This document shows positions 13,501-22,406 of a stretch of DNA of 64,000 nucleotides, one piece after another; position 1 is the stretch's first letter; the number at the start of each line of letters is the position of its first letter. The stretch spans positions 438,495,781-438,559,780 of the forward strand of contig NC_066581.1 in the NCBI RefSeq assembly GCF_024323335.1. The letters run 5' to 3'. The position numbers and the translations under genes were made by a program. Under the pieces are notes generated by a model. It was not told the origin of the DNA, ran no database searches, and worked only from the letters and a program-made list of their open reading frames with translations. This stretch comes from Lathyrus oleraceus. Taxonomy: Eukaryota; Streptophyta; Magnoliopsida; Fabales; Fabaceae.

Positions 13501-15091
13501 AAAATCTTTATTGCCCGTCCTGAGATAGTTGTGACTTCTACATAAGTTCAATTACGATTGCTTTACATAGCGCTAAATTTTGACACAAAGGCATAACATT
13601 CTAGTAAGTGAGATTGTAAGTCTCCCCCCATTCATGGTATTTTGTGGAAACTTGGCATTTTTTCCTTCCTTTGGAAGATGTCTTGGTTCAAGGATCCATG
13701 CTTGTGAATAGAGGGTTGAGTGTTCTTCAAAGAATGACGTAAATAATTGAAAAGCAAAACTTTAATAACTTCTAATCAACTAACAATTTGACTAACTTTT
13801 AATTTCAATTTATTTACTTCTATGCACTTTAAATTCAATCCATTTATCATTTGTCATTATACATACCATTTAACTTCTTTATTTTAATTCCATTTTCACT
13901 TTGCTCACTTGAGCCATCAATTGTGATTGTATAGATTTGTTTGTGTATCTTATTTGTGTTTGTGGTCTTAGGACCTTAAAATACATAATAAACAACAAAA
14001 ACCCTAAAAAATATTTGTGTGGACTATTGGATTGTGATTTTAGCTTTAGACTTAGAATTAGGCAATATCCCCAATGCAAAAGAACTTGGCTAGTGCAAAC
14101 ATTTCTGAAACCAAGTCATTCTGATGTAAGCTTTCATCTGATACAAGTGTTAAAGTCCTTGAGTATGTCATCTGATACATGGGAGCTTATGTAGAAGACT
14201 ATGAAATTTCTAGATTGGATGTGGCTATCTTTATTTGATGCCTTGCTCTTCACCTTGCTCTTTGTGTATTGATATTGCTTGATCCTAAAGTCCAAGGGAA
14301 AAGTGGGTTTCTATATGACATTCTTGTCTATTGGATTGAATCTCATTGGTCAGATCTTTTCAACTCTTAACTTTTAAATTTTTGTTTAGGATTAATCTCT
14401 TCATCTCCTACCATTTCTTAAATTTCAAATCTCTCCCCCTTTTTTTCAAAATCTTCTTTGCTTGTGATTTCTAAACTTAGACTCTCTATTCCAAATTAGA
14501 AACTTTGGCCTTATGCCATTGCATTTTTAAACTCTTTTCTTAAATCAAACTTGTAAATAAATCTAACCATATTGACTTAAAATTTCAAAAGACAACAAGA
14601 ACTAACACTCATCCAAACTCTTTTAGGCCCTTTGTGCCTCTCTTAAATTTAAATTTTTGTTAAAAGCAATTCACTCACTTTGAAATTGTTACCATGAACT
14701 ACGAGGTCTTGATCCGTCGTTTTTATGTTGGTACGTAGGCACAAGTCCGAAGGTCTTGTCAAACACAAAAATGTAATTAATGATTTCTTTTCTCATCCCC
14801 ACACTCTATTTATTGCAAACATCATTTTATACCAAAACACATACACACATAAAAAAGGGCTCCCTAGGAGTACCTAGGACACTTTGGATGTTAACACCTT
14901 CCCTTTGTGTAACTAACCCCCTTACCTGTAATCTCTGGCATTTTATTAGTTTTGATTTGAAAACTTCTTATATTTGGGTTTTGTTCGTAGTTTTCCCTTT
15001 TCCTTTGGAGACAATAAAAGCGCGGTGGCGACACTGGTTTTATTGACGTTAAGTTTATCCACAACTTAATGGTCATGAATTTACTGCTACA
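10588..15091 (+). mobile_element. Ogre LTR, complete (3' LTR of copy E)
   Basis: A 4,504-bp LTR from TGTAAGACCC to ...CTGCTACA. It is preceded by E's 3' UTR, so it is a 3' LTR. It contains two CATTATAGGTCA-type motifs 180 bp apart (11281, 11461), a weak TATTTAAA near 12053 and the conserved late block with two CCTAGG sites (about 14855-14885). It is followed by ACAGT at 15092 and minus-strand gag sequence of copy I, so E seems to have inserted into I's gag. The left target-site copy is not visible because C replaced that end. No genes inside. Confidence 0.9.
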
Positions 15092-15249
15092 ACAGTCGAG
15101 GTAGCAACCTCATAAATGACAGTCCTATGGGGAAGAGTTACAAGAGTTGGTGAAGACTGATTTTGCGCAGCAAAAACAAACTCCATCATGGAAATCAACC
15201 GTGCAATCTCATCCTTCAGCTCTCTATTCCCTTGTTCCAAATGTTCCAT
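15092..15249 (-). pseudogene. Ogre gag N-terminal fragment (copy I)
   Basis: Minus strand, ATG at 15247-15249, 52 codons: starts MEHLEQGNRELKDEIARL, matching the gag starts of A (22512, MDQLEQENRELKDEVARL) and F (51808 region). This stretch is a heptad-like coiled coil followed by a Ser/Pro/Thr-rich linker. The fragment is cut at 15092 by LTR E. With the ORF1 piece to its right it forms one block in normal order (ORF1 then gag on the minus strand). Confidence 0.8.
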
Positions 15250-15550
15250 GATCTTGGGTTGATTGGCGCAAATGTTGTATCAGTGAGTCAGCTTAGCTAA
15301 AGCACAAAAGAATAACCGATAAGACATCTAGCAGAAGAAAACCTACTATGCAAATGATGCATGAAATGCCATGTTTTTGTTTGCTTTTAATTTCAAGGAA
15401 CAAATGAAGCCCTATTTGCAAACATTAAATAATAACAATAGTAACAATTTGATTGAACATAAAAATCTCTTTTATTCACAAAATTTATAAGGATTACACT
15501 GAGTACAATTTCAAAAACCAAAGTACAACTACAAGTGAAAATGAAACTAA
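15250..15550 (-). other. ORF1-gag spacer (copy I)
   Basis: About 300 bp between the ORF1 and gag fragments, minus strand. It aligns with the spacers of A (22210-22511) and F (51485-51800). Just before gag it keeps a degenerate form of the segment read as YTRANS in A and F. No independent gene. Confidence 0.7.
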
Positions 15551-16238
15551 TCATCCTAAGGATCCCCTAGTAACGGTGTCATATGATTTGGCTGCGGGTG
15601 CATACTTCCTTCGGATGCGTCGAATCTCGGGATGAAAAGATGTCTTCATCTGAGCTTTCTCAAAGACAAACTGATCAACAATCTTCTTCCAAGCACCGGA
15701 AGGCTGAGGCAGACTAGAGGAAGATGGACCCTCTGGCTCACTCTGTCTCTTTACTACTTGGTCTTCAATAAGTTCAATAAATGCATCCTTATCTTTTGAC
15801 TCAAGCTGCAACTCCTCATGCTTTTGGCTCAAAGCATGGAACCACTCTTCCCACCTATGTTTCTCTTATTTCATCTTGTCGAGTGTGTCTTCCAACTCCT
15901 CTACATCTTGGTTAGGGAGAGTTGATGGCCTAACCACAACCAAAGACATAGGTCTTTAAAAAGCATATGTCATCTTAAGTTCCAAATCTGTCTTCTCCAT
16001 CCAAACAGTCAAAGCTTCCAAAGCTACACAGTTGCACGGACCAAGCTCGGATCTTCCTTTCCTATTTAGATTATGCCAAGCATGTATCACCTTCTGCTTC
16101 AAATGTTGGGTATCTTTACCCTCTTGATAAAACAAACCTTCTAACTAAGTGTTATTAGGTTTATATCTCAAGGGGAACCCAAGTTTTTGACGAGCCAAAG
16201 AAAGGTTGTAGTTGATTCCTCCTTGGGTACCAATGAGG
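15551..16238 (-). pseudogene. Ogre ORF1 C-terminal fragment (copy I)
   Basis: Minus-strand fragment corresponding to the last third of ORF1. The clearest part (15832-15551) reads MSQKHEELQLESKDKDAFIE and ends near RRKYAPAAKSYDTVTRG, closest to copy D. Upstream pieces match the GCTKNCVALE-like region (about 16020-16060) and the region before it, with stops. It ends at 16238, where copy A's truncated LTR begins. The N-terminal two thirds are missing, lost with the first 243 bp of A's LTR. Its natural partner is the leader and LTR of copy I at 42830-59701. Confidence 0.8.
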
Positions 16239-17114
16239 GGCATCAAAGTCATTCATTGAGAAATAGATGGTAGTCATTCTTGAGATTTGGACCCCACAAT
16301 CATTCACAAGAGTTCATATGAGTTATGATGTCATTTTGAAGCAAAATCCCAAGTGGTAGAGGCTTGAATTTCATCAGAACATTTCCCAGTCATCTGAAGA
16401 CCTAGAAAGTCAACTGCAAAGTCAACTGTGGATTTGGAGGTGGGAAGTGACTAGAAATACTTCATTCATGTTCAAACAAGTCTCATTTGACATTTCAAAC
16501 ACTCACATTGAAGAATTTGAAGTCAGGTCAAGAATTTCCAAAAATAGCAAGTGACCTATAATTTGAACTTTCCAAAAATGGAAAGGTTTTGAACCAACTT
16601 CAACTCAAGATTACATCATCAAGAAAGCTTCAGATGAAATTTTGTTGAACATGAAAGTTGTAGATCTTTCTCTCCCATTTCCAAAATGTCCAAGATCATG
16701 AATTTCTAATGTGTGGTTGAGGAGATATGATTAAATCATGGCAAAGTGTGCATGGAACTTCAAATGGCCATAATTTTTCAACCAAAGCTCCAAAATGAGT
16801 GGTTCTTTTTGCAATATTCTCCTCTTGACCTCTAATTTCCAAATCATGCATCACATTACATGAATTGACATCACATGATCATTTGTTAATCCATGGTTTT
16901 TTTGGAGGGAAAATACAAAATTCAAAATTGGTGCATTGTATGGACTTTTTGCCATTGCCATTGGTTTTAGAAAATGATTTTAAGTGAAAAAAATGGAGCA
17001 AGTGGTACTGTTCACGTGTAAATGATACATGCACATGCAAATTTGGATTTTTGTAATTTGCCTTGTTATCATTAACCAAACTAATTAGGGATTAACAAGT
17101 TGATTAGTAAACCA

Positions 17115-17122
17115 TATAAATA
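17115..17122 (+). promoter_or_regulatory. TATA box of A 5' LTR
   Basis: TATAAATA, with an identical copy at 32215-32222 in the 3' LTR. Position in the LTR matches the TATA boxes of B, F, G and H. Confidence 0.6.
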
Positions 17123-18400
17123 CCTAAACCCTAACAGAATGGAAGGAATTGATCATTTCTCACACTTCAAGATCCAAATTTCTCTCTCACTCAAAATTTT
17201 TCTCTCATTCATAATTCAATTTTCTTCCAAATACCATTGCATTTTAACTTTAGATTCTTGTTCCTGAGCTTGGATTTAGTAGAGATCAAGGTTTGTTGTG
17301 CTGAATTCGTGGAAGAAAAGTGCAGTTCATGTCCATGAAGATGCAAATGGAGTTTCTGTTTTGAGCTAGATCTAGAGCCATTCGAGCTTCCATTGATTCA
17401 TCAAACTTCATTTCAAGTATTGTGGAGTAGATTGGAACACTTCCAGGCTGCAGATCGTGTGAATTCAAAGGCGCTGCTCTTCAAGAGGTCATAATTCGCA
17501 TCTCCTAATTTTGAAATTTATTGTTATATTGTTGTAGATCGTGTTGTCCTGATGAATTTGAGCTTTGAATCGTGTGATTTGGTGCTGTTTTGAGCTAGAT
17601 ATGCATGATTGAAAGTTTGATGTTGAATTTTATTTTCTTCTATCCGTGCTTGTCTGTTGCTTATTGACTGTTGTCTGTTTGTCTGAGTATTGTACTGATT
17701 TGTTTAGTTGTTTCCACAGGTACCTAAGTTGCTTTAAGTTCATTTGAACTTTGCTTTTGCTTTGTTGCTTAACCACTTAGGTATAATCTCTAATCTTCAT
17801 GTAGTCTGGAAGACCTACTGTTATTGGTAGGCACCTGTCTGAAGTCCTCCTTAAGAGGCAATGTTTGTGCTTGTTTAACTTTGTGCCAAGCAGGAAAAGT
17901 CCTCTTATGAGGCAATTGGCAGATAAAAGAGATGTGTAATCCATCTCCTGCTACTCAGTGTGTCATTCACCTTGCTCACACCATGTGTTGATGCATGGTT
18001 AATAATAACCCAAGATCTTATAGAGTCAATCATTTGTGGAGAAGAGTTCCAACTTTCTGAACTCCCACACTTTTCATTGATCAAAGCTCTCCCTGACCAG
18101 GGATAAGAGCTATGAGGCACACCCCTCATCTCCATTTCATCTGCTTCACCCTAACTCTCAATGTTAGGGTTAAGAGCACAAAATACCCCAGTCCAGTTGG
18201 CTGTGAAGCCTAACCTTGCTTGAGCCTAATTGATTGCATATAGTGTATGCTAATTGACTTGTTTGTTTGCTTACTTGATTCATCTGTGCATATTTGCTTA
18301 TGTGTGCCTTTGTGCATTTATCATCATTACTTGTATATCATTTCATAATCATTGTTCATTTCTTTGTAACATTTTGTTTTGTCCATGGAGGAGGCAAGCA

Positions 18401-18706
18401 TAAGTCCATTGATTGGCAGTTGTTTCCTGTGATATGGTAGAAGACTAGTATAAGTCCATTGATTGGCATCTGGTATCCATGTGTTCTTTTTGTTTTAGGA
18501 GACTAGTATAAGTCCATTGATTGGCCTCTGGTATCCTTGTTTCTTTGATTTGAGAGATTGGTATAAGTCCATTGATTGGCATCTGGTATCATTGTTTCTC
18601 TTTGTTTTAGGAGATTGGTGTAAGTCCATTGATTGGCATCCGGTATCCATTTTGTTTTGTGAGATTGGAATAAGTCCATTGATTGGCATCCGGTATCCAT
18701 TTACTT
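18401..18706 (+). repeat. six-unit tandem array in A 5' LTR
   Basis: The core TAAGTCCATTGATTGGC begins at 18401, 18451, 18509, 18563, 18621 and 18671, so periods are 50-58 bp. The flanking GAGATTGGTA and TCTGGTATCCAT parts vary. LTR B has only three units of the same family (41656, 41711, 41763) with a different spacer, so the array changed copy number between subfamilies. Confidence 0.93.
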
Positions 18707-19724
18707 TGTCCATTTGTTATTTGTTTGTTGCTTATTCCAAAGGAATCACTTGAATCATCTACATATGATCTCAAGAGGTGAACATCTAAGAAGTTTTACT
18801 TCCTCACCCTCCCACCTTTTGTTTCTTTAAACCTCCATTTGCATGTTAACCCAAAACTTGAAAACTATTGTGCAAACATTTTCAGTTGCTTTCAAATTAG
18901 AAACCTAGGCCTTAAGCCTCTGATTTTTCAAACTTCATTTTCATAATACTTCTTTTGAATTGAATTCTAATCACACTTTGACCATCTTTTGTGAATAAAT
19001 TCTAATTGATTAATTCCACTCATTCAATTGTTTTGTGGCTCAAGTCCACTTTCTTGATAAGTTTTCATACATTAGCCATAGGTTTGATTTATCCTAGTTG
19101 GTTGATGTTAATCTCACCTTTTGTCCTTAGTTATTGAATTGTAAGACTTCCTTGCTTATTATAGGGTTAACCCCTCACTAGCAAGTCGAAGCTTTTCTCA
19201 CATGGTGGACTTGTTGTTGTATAGGTTGAGTTTTCTCCCGTGGATAACGAAAGACCTTAGCGCTTTTGTTTTAAACTGAATCCACTCATATTTTGGAAAT
19301 CTTTTAGCCGAACTACGGCGTTTTGATCCTTACCTTCCATGGAAAGGTACGTAGGCAACGGGTTCATCCGTTCAAACACAAAAATAATAACTTGTATATT
19401 CTTTCTCTCATCCCTTCAATCATGTTTGCACAATAAATATTTCATAAACAAATAACATTTCATACAACAAGTTGTGAAAAGGGCTCCCTAGGAGTACCTA
19501 GGACGTTTTGGGTGCCTAACACCTTCCCATTGCGTAATTAACCCCTTACCCAGATCTCTGATCTTTTCATTAGTTTTCTATGTGTAAAATTTCTTAGGAT
19601 TTTGTTCGCTTTTTAGCCAATCCTTTGGATAAATAAAAGTGCGGTGGCGACTCGATTCTTTGTATGCTTTGCTTTTGATTTAGTTAATAAATCATAAAGT
19701 GACGAATACACCGCTACAGAAAAG

Positions 19725-19742
19725 TGGCGACTCTGCTGGGGA
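19725..19742 (+). other. Ogre primer binding site (copy A)
   Basis: TGGCGACTCTGCTGGGGA, six bases after the LTR end. Starts with TGG, as expected for pairing to a tRNA CCA end. In Ogre this site is reported as complementary to tRNA-Arg. Confidence 0.95.
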
Positions 19743-20744
19743 TCAAATCATATCCTTGGTGGTTTTGCCTACTTTTCACCCTTGTTGTATGATATTGTTT
19801 ATTTGTTATACGACATATTGTTTGTACAATTTGGGATTACTGTATTGATTGTAATGTTTGAACTGCTTGATATACAATTGCTTGTTTGCTTGGTGATCTC
19901 TGTGAGATGAGTTCTATATCCGAAATCGAGTGCACCTTAGGATAGGAGAATGGCATAGTCTCGTCGACTTGTGTGGAGTATTCCTTAGCAAGTTGACTTG
20001 CGAGTCCATTCACTTGGTGGAGGTCATGTTGGATTAATAATGTCACACAAGTTATTTGTGGTTAGGCATTATTCTTTCAATCATGGGCCTTAGAAGCCAA
20101 GAACCTTAGTTTACCAAGCCCATCTTGGCCTATTTTTAGGACGTAGTGCGGAGGTCGTTCAGATGTAAGATCTGATGCGATTGTTATGCGATACTACACT
20201 CATAAGAGTCTCTCTTGAGAATATTTTTGGAATACGAGTATTCGTTCCTCCGATAATATTCGAAAGATGGGATGATGACTATGGGAACCTCTGGTAGAAC
20301 ATGTTCGGCAGGTTTAAACCCTAGTACACTCCCTTTGGGTGGTTCTTAACCGAGACTCCATGCTCGTGACTCTCAACAAACCCTTAATTCATGGTTGAGT
20401 CGTTCAGACATCCTTAATATCAATGGAACTTGGGTGTCGATAAGGTGAAAACCATAATCCACCAAAATGGATGATTGATATTAAGGATGATTGAGCCAGT
20501 TCATGTATCGTTAATATCAATGGAACTTGGGTGTCGATAAGGTGAAAACCATAATCCACCAAAATGGATGATTGATATTAAGGATACTATGAGCTTTCCC
20601 ATGACCTTTGTCTGGTGTGATTTGCTTGATCCTTGAGTGTGATTGCTGCATTCATACACTCATGCATTCATCTGCATTCATGTCATCAGAAAAATGAGAA
20701 AATTTTCAAGGAACTTAAAGAGTTTATTTGCAAAATTTTCAGAC
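19743..20744 (+). other. Ogre 5' leader (copy A)
   Basis: About 1 kb of non-coding leader between primer site and ORF1 ATG, colinear with the F leader. It contains the conserved leader hairpin in two tandem copies (20411-20487 and 20508-20584, about 97 bp apart); F has one copy. No supported ORF. Confidence 0.85.
20411..20584 (+). repeat. duplicated leader hairpin (copy A)
   Basis: First unit: TCCTTAATATCAAT at 20411-20424 pairs perfectly with ATTGATATTAAGGA at 20474-20487 (14 bp, 49-nt loop). Second unit: left arm about 20508-20521, right arm 20571-20584, one mismatch. The loops are identical over about 45 bases by eye. See findings for comparison with other copies. Confidence 0.9.
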
Positions 20745-22209
20745 ATGGAAAGACCAAAGAGGCATACAAAGAAGTACAGCTTTCGACAACCCGATCTGAA
20801 AGAGTTAAGGAATCTGACACCTTATGTATTAGATCCCTTGGGTTTCAAAGCTCGTTATGGGAAGCTTCTGCCTCTGTTGACCACTCAGGTTGATGAAGGG
20901 TTGATGAGTACTTTGGCGCAGTTCTATGATCCTCTGTATCATTGCTTCTCTTTTCCAGACTTTCAGTTGTTGCCTACGCTTGAGGAGTATGCTCATCTTG
21001 TGGGTATTCCGATTCTGGATCCGGTGCCGTTCAGTGGCTTGGAGAGTATTCCGACTTCTCGAGAGATCGCAGACTTGTTGCACATAGATGAATCCCTTAT
21101 TGAAGCATATATGACTTTGAGGCCATATTTGTGCTGCTTGTGGAATTCAGGCTCTTCCTTCTGATTTCCTCGTCGCTCAAGCTACCGTTTATGGGAAGGC
21201 CATGAGTGAGGATGCCTTTGAGGCCATATTTGTGCTGCTCATCTATGGATTGGTATTGTTCCCCAACATCGACAAATTTGTAGATGTGAACGCCATTAGG
21301 ATCTTTTATGTTCTTAATCCCGTTCCTACTCTGTTGGGTGATGCCTATTTCTCTTTGCATCTGAGGAATGCAAAGGGTGGAGGAGCTATTATGTGTTGTT
21401 TGCCCCTGTTGCGTAAGTGGTTTATTTCTCACTTACCGCAGACGGTTGCTTTCAAGGAGAACAAGGGATGTCTACGGTGGTCTACGAGATTTATGTCTCT
21501 CACTAATGATGATATCTCTTGGTATGACCGCGTGTATGATACTGTTCAGATCATTGATTATTGTGGTGAATTCCCTAATGTGCCTCTTCTTGGTACATGC
21601 GGTGGGATCAGCTACAACCCTATCTTAGCACGATGTCAGCTTGGGTTCCCCCTAAAGGATAAACCTCATAACATTCTGTTAGAAGGTGTGTTCTTTTAGG
21701 AGGGTAAAGATCCCCAAGGTCTGAAAGCCAGGATGGTCCGCGCTTGGCGCAAGATTCACAAGAAGGGTAGAAATGAGTTGGGTCCGAAGAACTGCATTGC
21801 TTTGGAGCCGTATACTTCTTGGGTCAGGCAGAGAGCATCACAGTATCTTATGCCTTATGATTACCCGAGACCTACACCGTTGGTTGTGGCTGGGCCTTCA
21901 ACCCTCCCTAACCAAGGCGTAGAGGATTTGAGAGATGAAGACCTTTCACGTGCCTGGATCCGTGAAAGAAAAGAGTTGCTTCAGCAAATTAAGGAGAAAG
22001 ACACTCTGATTGAATTCCTCGAGCATCAGGTGATAGACGATCCGAATGATACCTGGACTTCTCTGCTTCCTCAGTCTTCAAAATTCTGGAAGAGGAAGTA
22101 TGATTGACTTGCTAAAGAGAAAGCGGATATGGAAGCAGCATATGAGAGAGAGATCAAGAGGCTTTGTGTATCTCGTCTTCCAGCATCTCGAGCTTCTAGG
22201 GATCCATAG
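20745..22209 (+). pseudogene. Ogre ORF1 (copy A), inactivated
   Basis: The extra upstream ORF typical of Ogre. It begins MERPKRHTKKYSFRQPDLKE; I chose the ATG at 20745 because copy F (50033) and copy D (1700) have an ATG at the same place. Recognisable blocks: LDPLGFKARYGKLLPLLTT, TLEEYAHLVGIPILD, AFEAIFVLLIYGLVLFPNID, LGPKNCIALEPYTSW and a charged helical C-terminus (ELLQQIKEKDTLIEFLEHQV). The early part resembles plant mobile-domain-like proteins, and the family may match a plant domain of unknown function (DUF7745); I cannot check this. Breaks: a 23-base copied insertion at 21116-21138 that shifts the frame, TAG at 21697-21699 and TGA at 22105-22107. The expected length is about 480 residues. 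It could not make full-length protein. Confidence 0.9.
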
Positions 22210-22406
22210 GATGTTCATTTTCCTTTTCCCTTGTAATAATCGACAATGCTGTACTTCTTTGTCTCGAATATATTTGATGAGATATTTTTCCATATGCGAT
22301 TAAATGCTTTAAATTTCGAAAATTTGCAAATAGAACCCTAAAAGTTCCTTGAAATAAAAAACAAAGCATATGCACAAGCATTGCATGCATCATCTCGCAT
22401 AAGCAG
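22210..22406 (+). other. ORF1-gag spacer (copy A)
   Basis: About 200 bp of AT-rich non-coding sequence, colinear with 51485-51687 in F. Both contain a TGCATTGCATGCATCAT-like stretch followed by GCATAAGCAG and a short pyrimidine-rich run before the gag frame opens. This could be a splice acceptor region, but I cannot show it. Confidence 0.6.

Larger units (their letters stand above)
16239..19718 (+). mobile_element. Ogre 5' LTR with two gaps (copy A)
   Basis: Ends ...CCGCTACA at 19718, six bases before the primer site. 16239-17653 aligns without gaps to 31339-32753 (A's 3' LTR) with about 17 mismatches by eye, roughly 98.8 percent identity. The first 243 bp of the LTR are absent. After 17653 the sequence jumps to a part homologous to LTR B from about 40921, so about 1.4 kb is missing. 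It contains a TATA box (17115-17122), a six-unit tandem array (18401-18690) and the conserved CCTAGG block (about 19483-19505). Without its 5' terminus this LTR cannot be a normal insertion boundary. Confidence 0.88.

Noticed and set aside
3945..15091. C and E as two LTRs of one element
   Set aside because: They are in opposite orientation and of different subfamilies, so they cannot be the two ends of one insertion.
18401..18706. Regularly spaced repeat that looks superficially like a CRISPR array
   Set aside because: Plant LTR context, spacers are diverged copies of each other, and the repeat spreads over the whole unit.
19725..19742. tRNA-like 18-base match
   Set aside because: It is the retrotransposon primer binding site; no cloverleaf surrounds it, and no tRNA gene was seen in the window.
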